Assembly: GCF_014904735.1 (NCBI RefSeq)
Contig: NZ_JACZCR010000001.1
Span: 1-64,000 of the forward strand
Reading direction: 5' to 3'
Length of the DNA: 64,000 bases
Origin: Microbulbifer hainanensis
Lineage (GTDB): Bacteria; Pseudomonadota; Gammaproteobacteria; Pseudomonadales; Cellvibrionaceae
A program made the translations under genes and the position numbers. Position 1 is the first letter of the stretch, and each line of letters starts with the position of its first letter. Below are positions 8,873-17,015 of the stretch, one piece after another. The notes beneath the pieces are model-generated. The model was not told where the DNA came from, did not search any database, and worked only from the letters and a program-made list of their open reading frames with translations.

Positions 8873-9928
8873 ATGCGCCTGTTTTACGCACTGATTTTGT
8901 CAGCGGGGCTCGCGGTCACGGCGCCGGTTTTCGCGTCGGGTCCGGAAGACAATTACCTTGACCTCACGCCCTACATCACCCGGGTCGACAAAGACCGCGG
9001 CACCGAAAGGCAGGCCGGCGGCCTGCGCGCCGCCTACGGCTGGGGCTGGAAAGGCCCCTGGTATTCCGAGGTCCAGGTGTTCGGCGCCATTCTGGAAACG
9101 GATGACTTCGACGATACCCTGTTGCTCGAAGACCAGACCGACTATTACATGTCCGGCGTCGGCCTCGACTTCGTGTATAACTTCGGCGACCGGGACGGTT
9201 ACACACCCTACCTGCTCGCCGGTTTTGGCGGCGTCTACGACGACGTAGTACCGGACTCGGAAGATACGACCAGCGCGTTTATCAATGTCGCCGCGGGGAT
9301 CACCACGCAGGAAATTTCGCGCCGCGGCATCCGCCTGCGCGCGGAAGTCCGCTACTTCCGCGACTACTTCATGGATGACATGAACGACTGGCAGTTCGGA
9401 TTCGGCATCAGCATTCCGCTGCGCTGCCCGCCACCTCCGGTAGTCGCCATGGCGCCCCCCCCCGAAGAGCGCGGGCCGGTCAACGTCAACCTGCAGGATT
9501 CCGATGGTGACGGCGTCTTCGACCGCGACGATCGCTGCCCGGACACCCTGCCCGGCGCGCAGGTCGATAGCGAAGGCTGCGTTATCGCCAACCAGACCAT
9601 TACCCTCGAAAATATTCACTTTGAATTCAACTCCGACACGCTCACCCCCGCCGCCCGGAACTCCCTGCAGCGCGTTGTCAGCGCCCTGCGCAACCAGCCC
9701 GGCAGCCAAGTTGAAATCGCCGGCCACACCGACAGTCTCGGCAACGACAACTACAACCTGAAGCTGTCCCGCGAACGGGCCAACTCGGTCAGATCCTATC
9801 TGGTCTCCCAGGGAATCAGCGGTTCGCGCATCACCGCCCACGGCTACGGCGAGCAACAGCCCGTCGCATCCAACGCCACCGAGAGCGGCCGCGCGCAGAA
9901 CCGCCGCGTGGAGTTACGCTTCCGGTAG
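8873..9928 (+). CDS. OmpA-family outer-membrane protein with beta-barrel and TSP3-type linker
   Basis: A 351-residue envelope protein. The signal peptide is cleaved near APVFAS (residue 22). An N-terminal barrel of about 160 residues follows, with alternating aromatic strands and a final FGFGISIPL strand. Next come a Pro-rich linker and a calcium-binding-like repeat DSDGDGVFDRDDRCPDTLPG. The OmpA peptidoglycan-binding domain is at about 240-350 (IHFEFNSDTLTPAARNSL, IAGHTDSLGNDNYN, LSRERANSVRSYLV, GYGEQQPVASN, NRRVEL). It should tether the outer membrane to peptidoglycan. The ATG follows AAGGAAG. It is a monocistronic gene with 248 bp of upstream sequence in which I see no clear promoter. Confidence 0.93.
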   Translation: MRLFYALILSAGLAVTAPVFASGPEDNYLDLTPYITRVDKDRGTERQAGGLRAAYGWGWKGPWYSEVQVFGAILETDDFDDTLLLEDQTDYYMSGVGLDFVYNFGDRDGYTPYLLAGFGGVYDDVVPDSEDTTSAFINVAAGITTQEISRRGIRLRAEVRYFRDYFMDDMNDWQFGFGISIPLRCPPPPVVAMAPPPEERGPVNVNLQDSDGDGVFDRDDRCPDTLPGAQVDSEGCVIANQTITLENIHFEFNSDTLTPAARNSLQRVVSALRNQPGSQVEIAGHTDSLGNDNYNLKLSRERANSVRSYLVSQGISGSRITAHGYGEQQPVASNATESGRAQNRRVELRFR

Positions 9929-10504
9929 CCCATCACGCCCGTCCCTCCCGGTTCGGTTTGCCGCTGCCGTGGAGGGACCGAAGCGATTCACGCCCCCCTT
10001 TCATGCTTCCGTTCGAGCCAGGCAACCCGACTCCAATCCTGGCGCCGACTCGGTTGTGAAGCGCTCGATCGCGGGAGTTTTTCACTGCCACAACTGACTC
10101 TGCGACCGGATGTATAAGCAAGCGCCAATCGATTGGACAAAGTAAGACCGATGATCTACAGCCTTCCACAGATTCTGTGGATAACTCTGTGCACAGTACC
10201 CGAAAAAATCCCGCCAGAGCCCGTAACTCCGTTGTCATCCTTTTGTGAAGAAATTTTAACCAAGACTATAACTTGTTAAAAATCAATAAGTTATGGAATG
10301 AAGGAAAACGGTCTTGACAACAAAAGAAGCTAACTGAACCCTCAAGTTCCGCTTGATTTTTCTGTGGAAATCATTTTTCCGGGACGCCCGCAACAGGGTG
10401 GCGGACGACAATTGAGCAATCTGGTGAAAGTGAATGCAGCGTCGATACAGGCAGCGACTCTGTCGATTTGCCAGGCCAATTTCCTAGTCTGTATCCCGAA
10501 CAGG
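9929..10504. other. 576-bp gap between two convergent genes, with a DnaA-box-like dyad
   Basis: No credible gene is seen. Positions 10165-10181 form a perfect inverted repeat (TCCACAG-ATT-CTGTGGA), and 10176-10184 reads TTATCCACA on the minus strand, the consensus DnaA box. About 60 bp further on (10245-10310) the sequence is conspicuously AT-rich. An 8-bp inverted repeat GTCCCTCC/GGAGGGAC lies just after the ompA-like stop and may end that transcript. A gap this long between gene ends needs no promoters, so it may hold an RNA or protein-binding site. Confidence 0.5.
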
Positions 10505-12598
10505 TTACTCGGGTTTTTCCTCGGCTAACCGACTGACTTTCCCTTTCGATAATGCCGTGGCGACTTCTCGCGCGGTCCGCTCAAATGTCAGGGCCAGACG
10601 CTCTAACAATCCCTCGACAATCGCCGTCTGCTGGGTAAGCTCGCCGGCGCTCTGGATGGCCGCCAGAAGTTCTGCGCTAACCGCCCGGAAACGGGGATCG
10701 ACTTCGCCGCGGGCACATTTCAGGTAAGACTCAGACAGCGCCCGCTGCCATTTCACGAGGCACCTGTCGACCGTCGGGGAACGATGGTCCTGGATCAGGC
10801 GGCGGAGCCGGATAGACATATGCCCCAGGTTGAGACCGGTGAAACCCAGATCGGTCATATAGCGGTCACTGGAACCCGTGTTTTGATCGTAATTAGCCAG
10901 CCGCAAGAGCCGCTCCCCCATTCGGCCATTAAACCAGTTCTCCGGCTGGGCATGCTCGTGCAGTGCATTCAGGTCCCGGGCAGTCGCGCGAATCAGGCGC
11001 CGCTGCAGCAACTGACTGTCGGGCGGCGAAATCAGTTTGAAGACCCAGTAAAGAATACTGACACCGACAAACAGCCCCAGCGCAGTACTGACCGCAGAAC
11101 CTGCATTGAACGTCATGTGATTGCTGGGCTGGGTGATCAGGGTGAAAGTGATACAGAAGCCCAGGCCAAAGGGCAGCGTCGGCGGGTTGGCGAGCACCAG
11201 CAGCCCGAAAAAATACGGCCCAGACAGAACCAGCACGAGAATCTCAAATGCACCGCTACCCCGGGATAGCAACCCCAGCCCGAAAAAAAGCGCCACCGGT
11301 ATCGCCATCACAACGCCCATCAGCAATTGCCGCATCAGTGACGACAGTGCGAAAAGTGAAAAACGGGCGAACATCACCGAGAAGATTACCGGCATGACCA
11401 TCAACAAAACGACCGCGGGGCTGGCGGTCTCGACCCAGATAAACGCGCCAATAAGAAATACCAATGCCGTGCGGAATCCGTTCACCGCGCCGACCAACGG
11501 GTCCCGGTGGGTTTCCAGGCGCGGCGCATTGAGCAGTGTCTGATCACGGTACTCCAGGGCGTTGTAGGCCCGCAGGATCACCACCAGGTCCGTCACCAAC
11601 TCCACCGCCGACTGGCCCAGGCGGCATACCAGAGGCGACTCCCCCTCCTGTCCGGCATGTAGTTCCTTCAGTTCGCGGCGCAGAGACTGCGCCAGGCGAT
11701 AAGCTTCCTCATAGCTGCCTGTCTCGGTGATCCCGCGCAGCCGCGCGCGCAGGACGTCCATCAGTTCGGCAAAAGCCGGTGAAACCTGGTCCGCATGTTC
11801 GCGGCGAAATCGGCCGAGTATCGGCGTCACCGCCAGTAGCGACAGAATCCGGTTGCACAACAGACTCGCAGCCCGTCCCCGGCCCGGCCCTTCCGGCCCT
11901 TCGTAGACCACCGCAGTGGAATCGTCATTGACGGCAACGAGCGTTTCCAGAATCGGGTCAGCAAGCTGGCGGCGCTGGGCCCGACTGCTATTCGGGTCCA
12001 ACTCCAGCGAGATGTAGTCCAGGGTTCTATTGATAGCGGTGCGAGCGTTCGCTCGCAGGCTGTCTTTCACCTTTACCGACCACAGCAGCTGGCTGACCAG
12101 CATGGCGCAAACCGCGCCGACGCAGATCTCGCTGATCCGCGCACGGGCGATGGCAAAGACGGCTTCGCTGTCTACCGTACTCGCGTCGGCCATCAGCAGG
12201 ACAACTACCAGCCCCGCAGTCATACCCGCCATCGCGAAGGCATAGATATAGTTGGTATTGTGCACCATGGATGCGGCGGCAGAATTGAGGCCGACCCACA
12301 GCGTCAGGCAGCCCAGTGCCAGCACCGGGTATACGGACAGGTAAGCAATTATCAGGACACCGATGCCTCCACCGACAACCGAACCGAGAATCTGGCACAG
12401 GGCCTTCTCGATCACCAAGCCGCTCTCCGGGCGTATCTGCAGGAAAACGGCAGAAACCAGCGCCCAGTAGGGACGCTCTAGTTGCAGGTACATGGCCACA
12501 TAAAGTGCCAGGGCCATGGCGATTACCCCTTTGAGGGCAAAAATGATCGCGCGCCGCTCCGGCATCAATAATTGGGCGATAACGGGATGAAGCGACAT
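10505..12598 (-). CDS. FUSC/AaeB-family aromatic acid efflux transporter
   Basis: A 697-residue inner-membrane protein of the fusaric acid resistance/AaeB family. It has two sets of hydrophobic helices, about residues 20-180 (ALKGVIAMALALYVAMYLQLERPYWALVSAVFLQ...) and about 370-520 (FLIGAFIWVETASPAVVLLMVMPVIFSVMF...). A large cytoplasmic domain follows each set. The ERPYWALVSAVFLQIRPESG stretch is the family N-terminal signature. With the HlyD-like and DUF1656 proteins encoded upstream on the same strand it should form an AaeXAB-type pump for aromatic carboxylic acids; the substrate is inferred from family. Last gene of that operon, 14 bp after the HlyD-like gene. Confidence 0.9.
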   Translation of the reverse strand: MSLHPVIAQLLMPERRAIIFALKGVIAMALALYVAMYLQLERPYWALVSAVFLQIRPESGLVIEKALCQILGSVVGGGIGVLIIAYLSVYPVLALGCLTLWVGLNSAAASMVHNTNYIYAFAMAGMTAGLVVVLLMADASTVDSEAVFAIARARISEICVGAVCAMLVSQLLWSVKVKDSLRANARTAINRTLDYISLELDPNSSRAQRRQLADPILETLVAVNDDSTAVVYEGPEGPGRGRAASLLCNRILSLLAVTPILGRFRREHADQVSPAFAELMDVLRARLRGITETGSYEEAYRLAQSLRRELKELHAGQEGESPLVCRLGQSAVELVTDLVVILRAYNALEYRDQTLLNAPRLETHRDPLVGAVNGFRTALVFLIGAFIWVETASPAVVLLMVMPVIFSVMFARFSLFALSSLMRQLLMGVVMAIPVALFFGLGLLSRGSGAFEILVLVLSGPYFFGLLVLANPPTLPFGLGFCITFTLITQPSNHMTFNAGSAVSTALGLFVGVSILYWVFKLISPPDSQLLQRRLIRATARDLNALHEHAQPENWFNGRMGERLLRLANYDQNTGSSDRYMTDLGFTGLNLGHMSIRLRRLIQDHRSPTVDRCLVKWQRALSESYLKCARGEVDPRFRAVSAELLAAIQSAGELTQQTAIVEGLLERLALTFERTAREVATALSKGKVSRLAEEKPE

Positions 12599-12612
12599 GG
12601 ATAGTGCCCCCG

Positions 12613-13473
12613 CTATTCGTGTTCCAGATAGATCGACACCGTCATACCGGCGCTGATATTGACGTCTTCGGGCACCGGCTCCAGTTCAATATCGACTGGG
12701 ATGCGCTGTGCCAGCCTCACCCAGTTGAAGGTCTGCTGCACCTCCGGGAGCAACTGTTGGTTCCCGTTCGTATTGATGTCGGCGATGCCCTTGGCAATGC
12801 TGGTTACCTTGCCACTCAGGGTGCGGCTGTCCCCCATCAGCCGGATACGCGCGGCTTGCCCGACATGTACCAGCTGCAGCTTGGTCTCCTCGAAATAGCC
12901 GGTCACATAAAAAGAGTTCTTCTTGACTAAGGACAGTACCGAAGTGGCGCGGGTGACGTAGTTGCCTTCACGCAATGTCAGGTTGCTGATGGTGCCGCTT
13001 TCGGGGGCCACCACCCGGGTACGCTGCAGGTCGATACGGGCCGAATTCAGCTGGGCTAAGGCCAGGTCGTAACTCGCCTTGGCCGCTTCAGCCTGGATGC
13101 GATAGATATCCAGATCCTCTTCGCTGATGACCTGCCGCGCGGGTAACAGTCGGCGGCGCCGGTCCTGGTGCTTTGCCAGTTCCCAGGCCACCCTTTTCTG
13201 CTCCACCAGCGCTTCCGCTTCAGCGATTTGCGGTATGAAGCGGGTGTCATCGATCGTGAACAGCAGATCGCCTTTATTCACCTTCTGGTGGTTCCTGACC
13301 GCCAACTGGGTCACCCAGCCGGACACGTCCGGGGCGATGATGATGACATCGGCGCGCACCCGCCCGTCGCGCGTCCACGGTGAATACAGGTAGTAATTCC
13401 ATACCCAGATACCGGCCACGATGGCTACGGCCACCACAGCCAGAGTCACACCAACGCGCAGCAGCTTCCCCAT
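12613..13473 (-). CDS. HlyD/AaeA-family periplasmic adaptor subunit
   Basis: A 286-residue membrane-fusion protein. One N-terminal transmembrane helix (VTLAVVAVAIVAGIWVWNYYL) is followed by WTRDGRVRADVIIIAPDVSGWVTQLAVRNHQKVNKGDLLFTID, the biotinyl-lipoyl half-motif. A coiled-coil hairpin comes next (about 90-150), then RVVAPESGTISNLTLREGNYV, the second lipoyl half, and a beta-barrel domain with FYVTGYFEETKL. It links the FUSC pump to an outer-membrane channel, which is not encoded in this window. Start ATG at 13473, three bases after the DUF1656 gene stop. Confidence 0.93.
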   Translation of the reverse strand: MGKLLRVGVTLAVVAVAIVAGIWVWNYYLYSPWTRDGRVRADVIIIAPDVSGWVTQLAVRNHQKVNKGDLLFTIDDTRFIPQIAEAEALVEQKRVAWELAKHQDRRRRLLPARQVISEEDLDIYRIQAEAAKASYDLALAQLNSARIDLQRTRVVAPESGTISNLTLREGNYVTRATSVLSLVKKNSFYVTGYFEETKLQLVHVGQAARIRLMGDSRTLSGKVTSIAKGIADINTNGNQQLLPEVQQTFNWVRLAQRIPVDIELEPVPEDVNISAGMTVSIYLEHE

Positions 13474-13476
13474 CGG

Positions 13477-13683
13477 TCAGGTCCAGCTCTCGTACAGGTA
13501 GACCACCGCCGCCAGGTAACAGACAAACAGCCCGACATCGAACCAGGCCTCTTTCCAGATCAGTCGCCGCAAGTCCAATTGATGTAACACCAGGCGTGAC
13601 ACGAAAGAGAGCGCAAAGGCAATGGGCACGAAGACGACCAGTGGACTGAACAGCATTCCGCCAAACCCCAGCTCGTGCAGCAT
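13477..13683 (-). CDS. DUF1656/AaeX-like small membrane protein
   Basis: A 68-residue protein beginning MLHELGFGGMLFSPLVVFVPIAFAL, with two hydrophobic helices and RRLIWKEAWFDVGLFVCYLA in the second half. This is the standard DUF1656 (AaeX) pattern, the small inner-membrane partner in aaeXAB-type operons, of unknown precise function. I chose the ATG at 13683 because the family begins at this residue; the upstream reading passes through a GC-rich tandem repeat. First gene of the efflux operon; no LysR-type activator is encoded nearby. Confidence 0.88.
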   Translation of the reverse strand: MLHELGFGGMLFSPLVVFVPIAFALSFVSRLVLHQLDLRRLIWKEAWFDVGLFVCYLAAVVYLYESWT

Positions 13684-13707
13684 GAATTCTCGGGTCTCCT
13701 CAATAAA

Positions 13708-13735
13708 CGGGCACCGGGCACCGGGCACCGGGCAC
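13708..13735. repeat. Tandem 7-bp repeat (CGGGCAC x4) upstream of the efflux operon
   Basis: Four exact head-to-tail copies of CGGGCAC start 25 bp upstream of the AaeX-like ATG, between its ribosome-binding region and any promoter. A heptamer tract there could vary in copy number and alter promoter or leader spacing. This is a sequence observation; no effect is shown. Confidence 0.9.
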
Positions 13736-13737
13736 AA

Positions 13738-14149
13738 AAGCCTATTGGAGCATGACGCGGGTAACCGCCTTAATCGCCAATCCCCGGATAATTAATCCTA
13801 GCAATTGCCCTCGGGTTCCGGACAAGACCACCCCACCCGGCGTGAACCAAAAGTCCGGACTGGTCACAGGTAGCTTCGGACTCAATGGCGGGATAAGCGG
13901 GCATCCGAAAAAGGGAATGGAGGCGCGACAGGCGCTCAGCGGCGAAGGGGCCGACTGGTATGGCGGGGAAAAACCAGCTTTTACCACAGTAGGTGTGGTG
14001 CCGCAGCGCGTTCATTGAGCCGAAAGTGGAAGCGGCCGCCCGGTCAGTTCCATGGACTGGAGCTGCTCATACAGCCGCCCAAGAACTGGTATAGTCTCCT
14101 TATATCGCCGCCGTAGTGCGGGTGAATACTAATAAGGAGCGCACCCCCG
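13738..14149. other. 412-bp divergent intergenic region, no gene recognised
   Basis: Lies between the divergent efflux operon and the adenylate cyclase gene. Open frames of about 80-90 codons exist on both strands but match nothing I know and lack ribosome-binding sites. A possible -10 element TATAGT for the cyclase is at 14090-14095, without a convincing -35. AAGGAG at 14134-14139 is the likely cyclase ribosome-binding site. Confidence 0.5.
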
Positions 14150-15673
14150 TTGATCACTAAGACCAAAGGCATTTTGCGGCACACCGCCAACGGTCTACAG
14201 GTGCGGCTGATCCAGTTGTTACCCCGCCGAGTCCCGATTGCGCTCAAACTGGCACTGGTCATGACCCTGCTGCTGGTGCTGGGGATGGCCAGCCTCGGCC
14301 TGTTTATCAGTGATAACCAGAACCGCCTGATTCGTACCCAACTGCATGATTTCGGCAACACCATGGCGTTGCAACTGGCGAAACTGGCCAGTGAGCCGAT
14401 TCTGTCGGAGAACAACCTGAACCTGCGTATGCTGACCACCAACCTGGGCCAGGATGAGAAAATCCTCGGTGCAGGTATTTACGCACTCGACGGCGAATTG
14501 CTATCGGCGACCGGTATCCAGCCGGACTTGACCGAGCCTACTGTCGAATCGGCCGGGGTCATATCCCGGCCCTGGTTCCGGCACACTGCTGACGGATCTC
14601 CGGAACGGTTGGTCAGCTTTATCGCCCCGGCTACCTACCAGAGCGTTCAGGTCGGTTCGGTGGTGGTGACCCTGTCGGCGTCACAGATGGACCAGGCCGC
14701 AACCAGGGCTCGCGACGCCATTATCTACGCCACCCTGGCCATGACGGTACTGGCGTCCTTACTCGCCTATTGGCTGAGCCGGCGCCTGTCGCTACCGATC
14801 CACCATTTGATGGAAGCGACCCGGGCCATCGACCGCGGCGATCTGGCGACCCGGATCGATCAGCAGCGCAATGACGAACTCGGCTATCTATTCGAAGGGT
14901 TCAACAATATGGCGGCCGGGCTGTTGAGAAAATCGCAGGTCGAGCAGGTTTTTTCCCGCTATGTGTCGAAAAACGTTGCCGACAAGGTACTGGCCAATCT
15001 GGACGAGGTCCGACTGGTCGACCGACCGATCGAGGCAACGGTGTTGTTCGCCGATATCACCGGTTTTACCGCCATGTCGGAAAAGCTGCAGCCGAGTCAG
15101 GTTTCCGAACTATTAAACGAATATTTCTCTTATATTTCGCGCGCCTGCTCCTTGTATGGCGGAGTGGTCGACAAATTTATCGGCGACTGTGCGATGCTGG
15201 TGTTCGGTGTGCTGGAGGACGATACCGACCACGCGTTCAACGCGATCAGTTGTGCGGTATTGATTCAGCAACTGGCGGCGCGGTTAAACCGGCAGCGCTG
15301 CGCTGACGGTCGACCCGAAATACATTTTCGCATTGGCATCAACTCCGGTGCGATGCTGGCCGGCAACTTGGGCTCCGACGAGCGGATGGAATACACTGTG
15401 GTAGGCGATGCCGTCAACCTGGCATCCCGGTTGTGCAGCGAGGCCCAGCCGGATCAAATCATCATTCGAAAACAATTGTTCACCATGCTGGAGCCGCGCA
15501 TCATCGCACAGGCCGAGCGGACGCTGCCGATTCGCGGCAAGTCAGTACCGGTGGGGATCTATTCAGTGCAGAATATCCATCACAACGACCAACGACGACT
15601 GCAGGCCAACCTGCAGAAAATACTGAATACCCAGACCCGTCAACAGATCCGCCAGGCAGTCGACCATGCGTGA
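14150..15673 (+). CDS. Membrane-bound class III adenylate cyclase with HAMP domain
   Basis: A 507-residue sensor cyclase. The first transmembrane helix is at about 28-53 (IALKLALVMTLLLVLGMASLGLFI), a periplasmic sensing region at about 54-185, the second helix at about 187-208 and a HAMP linker to about 265. The catalytic domain starts near 295: ATVLFADITGFTAMSEKL carries the first metal Asp, DKFIGDCAMLVFG the adenine-selecting Lys and second metal Asp, and YTVVGDAVNLASRL the second adenine residue plus the transition-state Asn and Arg. All key residues are present, so it should make cyclic AMP. The likely start is TTG at 14150, ten bases after AAGGAG. Its stop overlaps the next gene by eight bases. 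Confidence 0.9.
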   Translation: MITKTKGILRHTANGLQVRLIQLLPRRVPIALKLALVMTLLLVLGMASLGLFISDNQNRLIRTQLHDFGNTMALQLAKLASEPILSENNLNLRMLTTNLGQDEKILGAGIYALDGELLSATGIQPDLTEPTVESAGVISRPWFRHTADGSPERLVSFIAPATYQSVQVGSVVVTLSASQMDQAATRARDAIIYATLAMTVLASLLAYWLSRRLSLPIHHLMEATRAIDRGDLATRIDQQRNDELGYLFEGFNNMAAGLLRKSQVEQVFSRYVSKNVADKVLANLDEVRLVDRPIEATVLFADITGFTAMSEKLQPSQVSELLNEYFSYISRACSLYGGVVDKFIGDCAMLVFGVLEDDTDHAFNAISCAVLIQQLAARLNRQRCADGRPEIHFRIGINSGAMLAGNLGSDERMEYTVVGDAVNLASRLCSEAQPDQIIIRKQLFTMLEPRIIAQAERTLPIRGKSVPVGIYSVQNIHHNDQRRLQANLQKILNTQTRQQIRQAVDHA

Positions 15674-16748
15674 TCGCCCGTTAGCGCTTTTATGGTTTTT
15701 GCTGTTGCCGCTGCTGCCAGCGTGTAGCCTGATCCCGACACAGCAGCAGGCGCTGGAAGGTTTTCCACCCGATACACTGCAGCAGGTCCGCCAGCAGTCA
15801 GCCGAACTCGTTCAGCTACAGCAACTGAATGCTGTGACGCCGGCTCAGCAACAACAAATCAGACAGTTGCATAGCCGTCTGCGACAGTTTGAACGCAACG
15901 TAATCCGCACCGCGAGCCGTCTGGAAAAACAGGACGACTGGCATGGCGCCGAGCAGATTTTACAGGGCGCCACAGACGTACTGCCAAACAGCCAGGTATT
16001 AAACAGTGCGCGAGCACAATTTTCAGAGCGACGCCAGGCGCGCGAAGAACGGGTGCGTATGGAACTGGAAATCCACCGCGGCGAGCAGTTGCTGGAAGAC
16101 GCCGAGGCCTACCAGCGCTTACAGCAGCTCAAGGGCCCCGATGTGCTGACCTGGTTGGAACTGAAGAATTTTCACCGTAAATGCCGTGATTCGGCACAGG
16201 CGCTACAGGACCATGCGCAACAGGCGATGCAGCGGGACGATTATGCACTGGCTCAGCGTGGCTTGAAGGTTGCACAACGCCTGTACCGCGACGACCCTCA
16301 GCAAGATAAGGATCAGCTCGAAAAAATCGAACGCGACCTGGCCGTGACCGACCGCCAGCTTCGCCAGACGAAACGCCAGCCGGCCAGGGGCTCCCTGAAT
16401 AGGGATCACAAGATCGCTGTCACGGAATTGCAACAGGCACTGGATGCCGGCGACCTGCTCGGTGCGCGGCAACATCTGAACCAGCTACGGCAACAGTCAC
16501 CACAGGATCCGTTACTGCCGCCCCTGCAATCGCAGTTTCGGGCGCAGTTAAACACTCGGGTTGAAGCCGCGATCAAGCGGGGCAATGAACTGTACAGCAA
16601 GGCCGAAATCGAGCGAGCCCTGCAAGTCTGGCGCGAAGCCAAGGACCTGGATCCGGATAATGTCGAATTGCTGACCAACATCGCCCGGGCCGAAAAAGTA
16701 CTGGAAAACCTGAAAGCCCTGTCGACACCGCCCGGCGCTGAGCCTTAG
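15666..16748 (+). CDS. Predicted lipoprotein with coiled coil and TPR-like C-terminus
   Basis: A 360-residue protein with a lipoprotein signal (LLPLLPACS, lipid Cys at about residue 20), so it should be anchored in the outer or inner membrane facing the periplasm. The mature part is strongly Gln-, Arg- and Glu-rich and almost entirely helical. The last 70 residues (AAIKRGNELYSKAEIERALQVWREAKDLDPDNVELLTNIARAEKVL) form a TPR-like repeat. I do not recognise a named family. It overlaps the cyclase gene by eight bases (ATGCGTGA), so it is probably translationally coupled and may modulate the cyclase sensor domain; that role is inference. Confidence 0.82.
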   Translation: MRDRPLALLWFLLLPLLPACSLIPTQQQALEGFPPDTLQQVRQQSAELVQLQQLNAVTPAQQQQIRQLHSRLRQFERNVIRTASRLEKQDDWHGAEQILQGATDVLPNSQVLNSARAQFSERRQAREERVRMELEIHRGEQLLEDAEAYQRLQQLKGPDVLTWLELKNFHRKCRDSAQALQDHAQQAMQRDDYALAQRGLKVAQRLYRDDPQQDKDQLEKIERDLAVTDRQLRQTKRQPARGSLNRDHKIAVTELQQALDAGDLLGARQHLNQLRQQSPQDPLLPPLQSQFRAQLNTRVEAAIKRGNELYSKAEIERALQVWREAKDLDPDNVELLTNIARAEKVLENLKALSTPPGAEP

Positions 16749-16796
16749 GCTCTAGGCTCTCCCTTACTCCCTTTCCCTCTACTCACTCTCCCGCCA

Positions 16797-16892
16797 TTAC
16801 TCCCACTCGATGGTGGCAGGTGGCTTGTTGGAGACGTCGTAAACCACGCAGGAGATATTGTCGATCTCGTGGATGATGCGGTTTCACACCTT
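16797..16892 (-). pseudogene. guaA 3'-end fragment (far end of the accessory block)
   Basis: Read on the minus strand, positions 16883-16797 encode NRIIHEIDNISCVVYDVSNK followed by PPATIEWE and TAA. Intact GuaA ends [20 protein letters not shown] then PPATIEWE, so about 24 of 28 residues match. Nucleotide identity is only about 80%, with synonymous differences, and one codon upstream a Ser codon (TCA) has become TGA. Homology stops at about 16892. It is in the same orientation as guaA, 9.2 kb away, and marks the far border of the NRPS block. The terminal 12 bp (TTACTCCCACTC) differs at one base from the guaA end (TCACTCCCACTC at 26057-26068). Confidence 0.85.
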
Positions 16893-17015
16893 TGGTTGTG
16901 GAAAATCACGCGCAATAAACAACCATCACAATAGCCAATCAAGCCCATTGTGACATGAAGGATCTCCCATGGATCCTGGCTGGTCGAGGCTATCGCCGGC
17001 CAGCTCGAAAGCTCA

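Noticed and set aside
10314-10342. TTGACA at 10314 as a promoter in the convergent gap
   Set aside because: No acceptable -10 element lies 16-18 bp downstream, and no gene follows on that strand.
13742-14018. Open frames of about 80-90 codons on both strands between the efflux operon and the cyclase gene
   Set aside because: No ribosome-binding sites, no recognised domains, and mutually overlapping on opposite strands.
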